This document shows, piece by piece, positions 1-5,372 of a stretch of DNA of 13,076 bases. The notes beneath the pieces were generated by a model. The model ran no database searches and was not told the origin of the DNA. It was given only the letters and a program-made list of their open reading frames with translations. The DNA is from DATGLE01 sp035294325 (GTDB taxonomy: Bacteria > Chloroflexota > Ktedonobacteria > Ktedonobacterales > Ktedonobacteraceae): the NCBI GenBank assembly GCA_035294325.1, contig DATGLE010000123.1, positions 1-13,076 on the forward strand. The letters run 5' to 3'. Position 1 is the first letter of the stretch; each line of letters opens with the position of its first letter. The translations under genes and the position numbers were made by a program.

Positions 1-122
1 AGGCTCTCCTGGAGGAGCAGATCCTGCCTGCCATGCGGCAGAGCGGCTGGCAGACCGCGCGCATCGAAGAGGGGCCAGCGTCCCGTCAATTCAAAACAAC
101 TGCGATCATCGGCGTGAAGTAA
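1..122 (+). CDS. C-terminal end of an unidentified protein (5' truncated)
   Basis: An open frame enters from the left edge (first full codon at base 3) and stops at TAA 120-122, giving 39 visible residues that end in QFKTTAIIGVK. I do not recognise the family with confidence. The pattern of a helix (LLEEQILPAMRQSGW) followed by two short strands resembles the C-terminal end of class I methyltransferases, but many other folds would fit. It is co-directional with the WYL regulator that starts 45 bases downstream, so the two could be co-transcribed. The reading frame is free of stops and looks coding, but function cannot be assigned from this fragment. Confidence 0.5.
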   Translation, partial: ALLEEQILPAMRQSGWQTARIEEGPASRQFKTTAIIGVK

Positions 123-166
123 TCGCTTGTCGGGCTGGTTCGTGGAGAAAGGGGGCGCAAACTAAC

Positions 167-1096
167 ATGAATCGTATTGATCGCCTGACGGCCATTATTT
201 TGCTGTTACAGAGAGGCAGGCGCACAGCCAGTGAGATCGCGCGCCGCTTTGAAATTTCCCGGCGCACCGTCTTTCGCGATATAGAAGCGCTCTGCCAGAT
301 GGGCGTCCCGATTCAGGCCGAGGCCGGCGCTCACGGTGGCTATGCCCTCATGCCCGACTACTCGCTGGCTCCGCTCCAGTTGACGGCCCGCGAGACGCTG
401 CTCCTGCGCCTCGCTCTCAGCAGCGTCTCACAACTGGCCGATACCCCCTTCAAGGCGGAGCGCGAGTCTCTGCTCGTCAAGATGCAGGCGGTGCTGCCCG
501 CACAGCATCAGCAGGATACCGAGCAGCTTTTACAGACCGTTCAGCTCGACATCCCGCGCCGCGCCTATAGCACACCGTTTATCGAGCCGCTGCTGGAAGC
601 CGCTCGCAACGGCCAGTGGCTCGCCGTCTCCTATCGGTCCGGGCGGGGAGCTTCCGAGCAGACCATTCTGCCCCGCCGTCTCTACGCGGCTGGCGGCTTC
701 TGGTACTGCGAAGCGTATTCATTGGAGCGGCAGGAAGAGCGAACCTATCGCGTGGATCGCTTCACCGCTGTGAGCGCCACCCGGGACGGGACCTTCTACA
801 CCCTCCCGTCTCCCCGGATCCCCTACGACGATCCCTCGCACGCCGAAGTTTGCATCCGGCTCACTGCACGCGGCGTTCTGGTCATGGAGCGCGATCCACA
901 ACTGGGCGAGCAGATCCAGCCGGAAGGGGAAGAAGGAGGCGTGCTGCGCTTTCGCTGCCCGCCGAAGGAATACGACTGGCTGGTCCGCACCGTGCTCGGT
1001 CTCGGCCCGGATGCCGAAGTGCTGGCCCCCGATATCCTGCGCGACCTGGTGCGCCAGGCTGCTCAGGAAATTGCCAATCGCTACGCCCAACAGTGA
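167..1096 (+). CDS. YafY-type HTH / WYL-domain transcriptional regulator
   Basis: The 309-residue product has the architecture of YafY-family regulators. An N-terminal winged helix-turn-helix (about residues 1-60) carries the recognition-helix signature ISRRTVFRDIEAL. A middle linker is followed by a WYL domain with the FWYCEAY stretch (W179-Y180) and TYRVDRF (R195, R198), then a C-terminal WCX-like extension. The length is typical of the family. These proteins bind DNA as dimers and use the WYL domain as a ligand or nucleic-acid sensor; the ligand here is unknown. The ATG at 167 follows a purine-rich GAGAAAGGGGG about 10 bases upstream. Likely targets are the neighbouring genes or itself, but no clear operator was seen. 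The family call is firm; the regulated pathway is not inferable. Confidence 0.92.
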   Translation: MNRIDRLTAIILLLQRGRRTASEIARRFEISRRTVFRDIEALCQMGVPIQAEAGAHGGYALMPDYSLAPLQLTARETLLLRLALSSVSQLADTPFKAERESLLVKMQAVLPAQHQQDTEQLLQTVQLDIPRRAYSTPFIEPLLEAARNGQWLAVSYRSGRGASEQTILPRRLYAAGGFWYCEAYSLERQEERTYRVDRFTAVSATRDGTFYTLPSPRIPYDDPSHAEVCIRLTARGVLVMERDPQLGEQIQPEGEEGGVLRFRCPPKEYDWLVRTVLGLGPDAEVLAPDILRDLVRQAAQEIANRYAQQ

Positions 1097-1195
1097 CATA
1101 AGATTGTCACCATTCCTCACGTATACTCCTCTTGTGACACCAGAACGACTGGCGCTCACCATAGAACTGATATTGAGCAAAAGAGGAGTATTCCG

Positions 1196-2071
1196 ATGAA
1201 GGTGCAACCCGATCTTGCGAAGGCGACGGATTTCATCTGGCGAACGGCGCGGCTGCTGGATCGCCACCGCTTCGCCTTCCTGTTTCTCAATGGCTCACCC
1301 GAAGCGGTGCTTGCGGCGCTGCGCCCCTATCAGAATGCGGATGGTGGCTTCGGCAACGCTCTGGAACCGGATCTGCGTGCGCCAGTGAGCCTGCCGATCC
1401 CAACCTGGACGGCCCTGTGCATTCTGGATGAGATCGATGCTTTTGCCGATCCGATGGTGGGGCAGATCTGCGCCTATCTCCAGAGCATCACCACCCCCGA
1501 AGGCGGTGTGCCCTTTGTGCTGCCCCTGGCCCATGCCTATCCCAGCGCACCCTGGTGGCAGAGCGCCGACCCACCATCCGATTCGCTCAATCCCACCGCG
1601 GCCATCGCAGCGCTGCTCTATAAGCATCGCGTCGAGCATCCCTGGCTGACTACCGCTACCGACTACTGCTGGCGCCATCTCGATGCCCTGGATAGCACCA
1701 GCCCCTACGAGATACGCGCGGTGCTGCCCTTCCTGGACTTCGTGCCTGACCGGCAGCGGGCCGAGCGAACGTTTGCGCGCATCGGTCCGAAGATCCTGGA
1801 GCAAAATCTGGTAGCGCTTGATCCCGCTGCCGCCGGCGATAGTGAGGTACATACACCGCTCAACTTCGCCCCGCGCCCGCAGAGTATGGCCCGCCGTCTC
1901 TTCTCGGACGCGGTCATCGATGCCCACCTGGATGCGCTCGCTGCCACACAACAGGAGGACGGCGGCTGGCAATTCAACTGGCTGGACTGGAACCCTGCGA
2001 CCACCCTGGAATGGCGCGGCATCGTGACCATCGAGGCACTCGTCACCCTGCGCGCCTATGGCCGTCTCTGA
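1196..2071 (+). CDS. Alpha/alpha-toroid (prenyltransferase / squalene-cyclase-like repeat) protein of unknown function
   Basis: The 291-residue protein has two toroid-repeat signatures, QNADGGFGNALEPD (residues 46-59) and QEDGGWQFNW (253-262). These are the QW-like/GGF repeats of terpenoid cyclases and protein prenyltransferases. Between them lie helical segments and family-like motifs (NPTAAIAALL, HPWLTTATDYCW). It is much shorter than a squalene-hopene cyclase (over 600 residues), and I see no DXDD or DXDDTA catalytic motif, so cyclase activity is not supported. It resembles a widespread family of conserved hypothetical proteins with one toroid domain, whose substrate is unknown to me. No signal peptide is evident. 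AGGAG at 1184-1188 sits 7 bases before the ATG. The WYL regulator ends 99 bases upstream, so co-transcription or local control is possible. Confidence 0.8.
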   Translation: MKVQPDLAKATDFIWRTARLLDRHRFAFLFLNGSPEAVLAALRPYQNADGGFGNALEPDLRAPVSLPIPTWTALCILDEIDAFADPMVGQICAYLQSITTPEGGVPFVLPLAHAYPSAPWWQSADPPSDSLNPTAAIAALLYKHRVEHPWLTTATDYCWRHLDALDSTSPYEIRAVLPFLDFVPDRQRAERTFARIGPKILEQNLVALDPAAAGDSEVHTPLNFAPRPQSMARRLFSDAVIDAHLDALAATQQEDGGWQFNWLDWNPATTLEWRGIVTIEALVTLRAYGRL

Positions 2072-2124
2072 AGTAGTGATGGTTGAGGATAGGGACAGCC
2101 TCTGCTACAAGCATAGAAAACCTC

Positions 2125-2154
2125 TTCACGTGGATGGCGATGCCCTGATATGAT
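2125..2154 (+). promoter_or_regulatory. Predicted promoter of the metallophosphoesterase gene
   Basis: TTCACG (2125-2130) and TATGAT (2149-2154, one mismatch from TATAAT) are separated by 18 bases. The predicted start of transcription is near 2160, leaving a leader of about 50 bases before the ATG at 2213. The -10 box runs into the palindrome at 2151-2190. The -35 match is only moderate. Confidence 0.45.
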
Positions 2155-2190
2155 AGACGAAGATGGACATAATACCATCTTCGTCCATCA
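2151..2190. promoter_or_regulatory. Interrupted palindrome overlapping the -10 box and start site (candidate operator or leader hairpin)
   Basis: GACGAAGATGG (2156-2166) is exactly repeated in inverse at 2175-2185 across an 8-base AT-rich centre. After one mismatch (2155/2186) the symmetry continues for four more pairs (TGAT 2151-2154 with ATCA 2187-2190), giving 16-position arms with a single mismatch. It overlaps the predicted -10 box and transcription start, which is where a repressor dimer would block initiation. In RNA, most of the palindrome could also fold just upstream of the Shine-Dalgarno sequence at 2195-2203. There is no T run, so it is not a terminator. The binding protein is unknown. 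Confidence 0.55.
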
Positions 2191-2212
2191 TCTCGAGGAA
2201 AGGAAGGCTCCC

Positions 2213-2962
2213 ATGCGTCTTGCGATTATTTCCGATATTCACGGGGAATGTTTCGCCCTGGATCAGGTGCTTCACGATATTGAGCAGCAGGGCATTGAGC
2301 AGATCGTGTGTCTGGGTGATGCAATTCAAGGAGGATCGCAGCCTGCTCAGACAGTGGCGCGGCTGCGTGAGCTAAACTGCCCGGTAGTAATGGGTAACGC
2401 CGATGCATGGCTGCTCACCCGTCAGGAAACCTCTGCCGGGGAAGAGACCAGCGAGCAGCAGCGAGCGGTCCGGGCCTGGTCGCTGGCGCGGCTCTCCGAA
2501 AGCGATCTCGCCTATATCCAGCAGTTTCGCCCCACGATAGAGATCCCACTGGAAGCCGGTAAGAAGCTGCTCTGCTTTCATGGATCGCCTCGCTCCTTCA
2601 ACGACGTCATTCTCCCCGAAACCTCAGATGAGGCGGTTCGGCAATTCCTGGATGGCTACGACGCCACGCTGTTCACTGGCGGGCATACGCACACACAGCA
2701 AATGCGGCGCCTGGGCAACTCCTGGTATATCAACCCGGGCAGTGTGAGTCTGTCCTATAACTGGGAGCTTTGCGACCTGGCAAGCGGGCGCGTCCGCGTA
2801 GATCCCTGGGCCAATTATGCCATTGTTACTTCGGAGGGAGCGAACCTGGGCATCACCTTCCGTCATGTGCCCTTCGATGTCGACGAACTGGCCCGCATTA
2901 TCCGCGCCAGCGGCAGGCCCTATGCCGAAGAATCCATCTCCGTCTACCTGCGCGAGCATTGA
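2213..2962 (+). CDS. Calcineurin-like metallophosphoesterase (YfcE/MJ0936-type)
   Basis: From the ATG at 2213 the protein is 249 residues. It carries every metal-binding block of the compact phosphodiesterase family: SDIHG (D8, H10), LGDAIQ (D36), GNADAW (N62), FHGSP (H123) and GGHTHTQ (H158, H160), then YINPGS. Family members hydrolyse phosphodiesters or phosphomonoesters with a two-metal centre in the cytoplasm; the substrate cannot be told from sequence. The frame is open from an ATG at 2150. The start at 2213 is preferred because GAGGAAAGGAAGG lies just upstream, the conserved fold begins at once (MRLAIISDIHG), and the predicted promoter and palindrome occupy 2125-2190. It appears to be a single-gene transcription unit between the toroid protein and the hairpin-rich gap. 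Confidence 0.92.
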   Translation: MRLAIISDIHGECFALDQVLHDIEQQGIEQIVCLGDAIQGGSQPAQTVARLRELNCPVVMGNADAWLLTRQETSAGEETSEQQRAVRAWSLARLSESDLAYIQQFRPTIEIPLEAGKKLLCFHGSPRSFNDVILPETSDEAVRQFLDGYDATLFTGGHTHTQQMRRLGNSWYINPGSVSLSYNWELCDLASGRVRVDPWANYAIVTSEGANLGITFRHVPFDVDELARIIRASGRPYAEESISVYLREH

Positions 2963-3002
2963 TGTGGCTTAATTATTAACCCGATTTGCTGGTTGGTTTT
3001 GA

Positions 3003-3017
3003 TGCGCCTGCGGCGCA
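3003..3017. repeat. Small hairpin with TGC loop (GCA on the minus strand)
   Basis: TGCGCC and GGCGCA (6-bp arms) flank the loop TGC at 3009-3011. Read on the minus strand it is a GCA triloop closed by C-G, the same apex as its neighbours. Its central 13 bases (3004-3016) are the exact reverse complement of the apex of the long palindrome (3045-3057), so the two can pair with each other instead of folding separately. Confidence 0.7.
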
Positions 3018-3020
3018 CAA

Positions 3021-3081
3021 CAGGAAGTGGAGTCAGAGCGCACAGCGCCGCAGGCGCTGTGCGCTCTGACTCCACTTCCTG
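3021..3081. repeat. Long perfect palindrome: 29-bp arms, GCA loop
   Basis: Bases 3021-3049 are the exact reverse complement of 3053-3081 with only GCA (3050-3052) between them. The arm begins CAGGAAGTGGAGTCAG and ends at the apex GCGCCGCAGGCGC. No mismatch or bulge is present over 29 pairs. No T tract follows on either strand, so it is not a canonical intrinsic terminator. It begins 59 bases after the metallophosphoesterase stop codon. Confidence 0.9.
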
Positions 3082-3085
3082 ACGA

Positions 3086-3098
3086 ACCGCGCAGCGGT
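3086..3098. repeat. Small hairpin ACCGC-GCA-GCGGT inside an outer stem
   Basis: Five-bp arms (3086-3090, 3094-3098) flank GCA. Around it CTTCCTGA (3075-3082) pairs with TCAGGAAG (3105-3112), making a two-tier element over 3075-3112. The inner core CCGCGCAGCGG is identical to the one at 8109-8119. The outer stem uses bases that also belong to the right arm of the long palindrome, so the two folds exclude each other. Confidence 0.65.
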
Positions 3099-3222
3099 GA
3101 GGTATCAGGAAGCCTTGCATAAAGAGCAAGATGGGAGAAGTTTCCTTCACGTGCCGGGGTGTATACTGGTGATGTTGACCTTTCGCAAGTGATATCGTTT
3201 CCGTGAGAGGAAAGAGAAACAT

Positions 3223-3273
3223 ATGACAGGTTACATCATCCAGAGAAGACAGAACGGAGGGCGCACGCGATGA
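3223..3273 (+). other. Candidate 16-codon leader ORF overlapping the hydrolase start (ATGA)
   Basis: ATG at 3223 follows a purine-rich GAGAGGAAAGAG at 3205-3216 and encodes MTGYIIQRRQNGGRTR. Its TGA stop (3271-3273) overlaps the hydrolase ATG at 3270 as ATGA, the arrangement used for translational coupling. The peptide is basic and not a recognised attenuator. It may be chance; the hydrolase has its own GGAGG at 3256-3260. Confidence 0.3.
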
Positions 3274-4481
3274 GCACGTCAGGATTGTCCAGAAGCCGGC
3301 TCGCCCGCCTGCACGATGTCATGGCCGGCTATGTCGAGCGCGGCGAGATGCCCGGCCTGGTCACGCTGGTCAGCCGGCGCGGCGAGGTGCATGTCGATGC
3401 CATCGGCACGCAGGCCATAGGTGGCAGTGCCCCGATGAGTCGCGATACCATCTTTCGCATCTCCTCGATGACCAGGCCGATCATCGCTGCGGCAACAATG
3501 ATGCTGATCGAGGAATGCAAGCTGCGGCTGGACGAGCCGGTGGAGCGCTGGCTGCCCGAACTGGCCGGGCGCAGGGTGTTGAAGCGCATCGATGGGCCGC
3601 TCGATGAGACCGTCCCGGCACAGCGATCCATCACTGTGCGCGATCTGCTCACCTTCCGTATGGGCTTTGGGCAGATGATGGCGCCCCCGGACGCCTATCC
3701 CATCCTCAAGGCGGCGAACGAGCAACAGATCGGCATGGGGCCGCCGGCTCCTTCTATGATGCCCGCTCCCGATGAGTGGATACGCCGCCTGGGGCAGCTT
3801 CCGCTCATGTATCAGCCGGGGGAGCGCTGGATATACAACACGGGATCCGATGTGCTGGGCGTCCTGCTGGCTCGCGCTTCGGGCCAGCCGCTGGAGTCGT
3901 TCCTGCGCGAGCGCATCTTCGAGCCGCTGGGTATGAAGGACAGCGGGTTCAGCGTGCCAGAAGCCTCACTCAACCGGCTGGCAACCAGCTATTGGACCGA
4001 TCCGACCAGCGGGAAACTCGCTGTCTATGATGAGGCTGTAGGCGGCCAGTGGAGTCGCCCTCCGGTCTTCCCGTCGGGCGCGGGCGGCATGGTTTCAACC
4101 ATCGATGACTTCCTGGCCTTCGCCCAGATGCTGCTCTCGCAGGGCAGACATAACCGGGAACGTCTGTTGTCGCGGCCTTCGGTTGAGACGATGACGACGG
4201 ATCAGTTAACCCCGGAGCAGAAAGCGGTCTCGGGCCTGATTCCAGGGCAGTTTGACAGCCAGGGTTGGGGCTTCGGCGTGTCAATCGCCACCAGGCGCGA
4301 TAACATCTGGGCGGTGCCTGGGCGGTACGGCTGGGACGGTGGCCTGGGCACCTCCTGGTATGCGGATCCCAGGGAGGAGATGACTGCCATTCTGATGACG
4401 CAGCGCGCCTGGGATTCCCCCGGCGCTCCGAATCTCCACTCCGATTTCTGGACCTCGGTCTACCAGGCCATCGACGACTAA
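3270..4481 (+). CDS. Beta-lactamase-fold serine hydrolase (EstB / class C-like), with Arg in place of the SxxK lysine
   Basis: The 403-residue protein matches the beta-lactamase/EstB-type serine hydrolase family (Pfam Beta-lactamase). It has RISSMTRPI with the nucleophile Ser66, the tyrosine motif WIYNTGSDVLG (Tyr189), and the C-terminal GWDGGLGTSWYADP block (W355, G357-G358) that replaces the KTG motif in esterase members. Length and motif spacing are normal. The usual S-x-x-K is S66-M-T-R69 here (codon AGG, 3474-3476), so the general-base lysine is changed. No signal peptide is visible, which favours a cytoplasmic esterase or amidase over a secreted beta-lactamase. GGAGG (3256-3260) is 9 bases before the ATG. 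The 3' end overlaps the convergent methyltransferase by 4 bases. Confidence 0.9.
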   Translation: MSTSGLSRSRLARLHDVMAGYVERGEMPGLVTLVSRRGEVHVDAIGTQAIGGSAPMSRDTIFRISSMTRPIIAAATMMLIEECKLRLDEPVERWLPELAGRRVLKRIDGPLDETVPAQRSITVRDLLTFRMGFGQMMAPPDAYPILKAANEQQIGMGPPAPSMMPAPDEWIRRLGQLPLMYQPGERWIYNTGSDVLGVLLARASGQPLESFLRERIFEPLGMKDSGFSVPEASLNRLATSYWTDPTSGKLAVYDEAVGGQWSRPPVFPSGAGGMVSTIDDFLAFAQMLLSQGRHNRERLLSRPSVETMTTDQLTPEQKAVSGLIPGQFDSQGWGFGVSIATRRDNIWAVPGRYGWDGGLGTSWYADPREEMTAILMTQRAWDSPGAPNLHSDFWTSVYQAIDD

Positions 4482-5113
4482 TTTTCCTTGACCGCCTGGA
4501 CGACAACAAATGGCAGCAGCGACCAGACCAGATCGCGCCTCTGCTCGATCTTGAAGCCTGCCTCGATTGCTAACTGGACGGTGGGGCGATTCCAGTGACA
4601 GTTGCCGGCGAAGAGCCGCGTGAGGGGCGTAACGATGTCCTGCATGGCTGCGGCCAGCGCTCCTCGTGCTCGCACATGTTCGACCAGCAGCAGTACCCCG
4701 CCTGGCTTGAGTACGCGCCAGACCTCGCGCAGCCCGCGCAGGGGATCGTTGACGGAGCAGAGAACCAGTGTGCTGACCGCGCTCTCAAAGCTCTCGTCGG
4801 CAAAGGGCAGGCGCTCCACTGGAGTCTGGATTAGATGGATCGGCACGGATGCCTTAGCCGCCCGCTCACGAGCATACTCTAGCATCGCAGTATCCGGCTC
4901 GATTGCCTCCACAGACGTGACCTTATCAGGGGAATACAACGCGAAGTTGAGTCCGTTGCCCGCGCCAATCTCCAGGACTCGTCCGTGCGCCTGCGCGGTC
5001 ACTTCCCTGCGCAGAGGAGTCAGGAAGCGCTCTGTGTCCTCGCGGCGTGACATGCGTTCGTAAGATCTGGCGAAGCGACGGCGCGCGGTGAGGCCGTCGG
5101 GCTGCTGGCTCAT
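4478..5113 (-). CDS. Class I SAM-dependent methyltransferase (Methyltransf_11 / METTL7-like)
   Basis: The 211-residue protein has the SAM-binding motif I LEIGAGNG (residues 47-54). It also has an acidic ribose-binding position in EAIEPD (E72), the motif RLPFADESFESAVSTLVLCSV (about 102-122), and VLKPGGVLLLVEHV. The C-terminal GNCHWNRPTVQLAIEAGF resembles the METTL7/phospholipid-methyltransferase branch of the family. It transfers a methyl group from SAM to an unidentified small molecule, lipid or thiol. AGGGG lies about 12 bases before the ATG on the minus strand. It is convergent with the serine hydrolase, overlapping by 4 bases with TAG against TAA, and is probably a single-gene unit. A minus-strand promoter was not resolved, though TATACT-like boxes occur near 5160-5168. 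Family call firm, substrate unknown. Confidence 0.9.
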   Translation of the reverse strand: MSQQPDGLTARRRFARSYERMSRREDTERFLTPLRREVTAQAHGRVLEIGAGNGLNFALYSPDKVTSVEAIEPDTAMLEYARERAAKASVPIHLIQTPVERLPFADESFESAVSTLVLCSVNDPLRGLREVWRVLKPGGVLLLVEHVRARGALAAAMQDIVTPLTRLFAGNCHWNRPTVQLAIEAGFKIEQRRDLVWSLLPFVVVQAVKEN

Positions 5114-5199
5114 AGCTGGTTGGTCCCCTTTCTATATAAAGAGATTGCTCCGATCATTGTAGTATACCTCACAGGGCTTTCCCATGCTTCCATGCAGAC

Positions 5200-5255
5200 A
5201 TGTCATCCTTCGCTGCCGCTCAGAAGCTCTGCCCTGAGGAACGAAGGGATGACAT
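5200..5255. repeat. Inverted pair of CTGAG...CGAAGG motif forming a two-tier hairpin
   Basis: On the minus strand 5201-5223 reads CTGAGCGGCAGCGAAGG then ATGACA. On the plus strand 5234-5254 reads CTGAGGAACGAAGG then GATGACA. The two copies face each other, so the region folds with a 13-bp outer stem (5200-5212 with 5242-5255, one bulged G) and a 5-bp inner stem (5219-5223 with 5234-5238). From memory, the CTGAGCG-AGCGAAGGATG motif resembles a very common intergenic repeat in several bacterial phyla, including Chloroflexota; that identity is not verified here. It lies in the gap between divergent genes (methyltransferase and S9 peptidase). Confidence 0.6.
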
Positions 5256-5319
5256 TCCCAACGTGTTCGTTCCATTTCACCGTTAGCAGCCGGGGACCTC
5301 TGCTTTATGATAAGGTATA

Positions 5320-5325
5320 TATAAT
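5320..5325 (+). promoter_or_regulatory. Consensus -10 box of the S9 peptidase gene
   Basis: A perfect TATAAT at 5320-5325 lies in an AT-rich tract 48 bases before the ATG at 5373, placing the predicted start of transcription near 5332. No convincing -35 hexamer lies 16-18 bases upstream, so the promoter may need an activator or rely on the AT-rich flank. Confidence 0.45.
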
Positions 5326-5372
5326 AACACAACGATAGTGGATGACTCACCGATTTAAGGAGTATTTTTTTC

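Larger units (their letters stand above)
2963..3269. other. Intergenic region packed with hairpins and a candidate leader ORF
   Basis: This 307-base gap separates the metallophosphoesterase and the serine hydrolase. Its left half (3003-3112) holds three adjacent GCA-apex hairpins plus alternative pairings between them. Its right half holds a 16-codon ORF (3223-3273) with its own ribosome-binding site. A TATACT at 3162-3167 could be a -10 box but has no convincing -35, so the promoter of the hydrolase is not located with confidence. Nothing here looks like a conserved protein gene. Confidence 0.7.

Noticed and set aside
1104..1127. Promoter TTGTCA...TATACT before the toroid protein
   Set aside because: The spacer is only 12 bases, too short for a sigma-70-type promoter.
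719..1267. 182-codon minus-strand ORF opposite the WYL regulator
   Set aside because: It is the antisense shadow of a well-supported gene and shows no domain or ribosome site.
2150..2212. N-terminal extension of the metallophosphoesterase from ATG 2150
   Set aside because: It lies in the predicted promoter/palindrome, has no ribosome site, and the conserved fold begins exactly at the ATG at 2213 after GAGGAAAGGAAGG.
3021..3081. Intrinsic terminator for the metallophosphoesterase
   Set aside because: The stem is very strong but no T run follows on either strand; its perfect 29-bp arms are also much longer than usual for a terminator.
2944..3222. 92-codon minus-strand ORF across the hairpin cluster
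   Set aside because: It consists largely of translated palindromes and has no recognisable domain.
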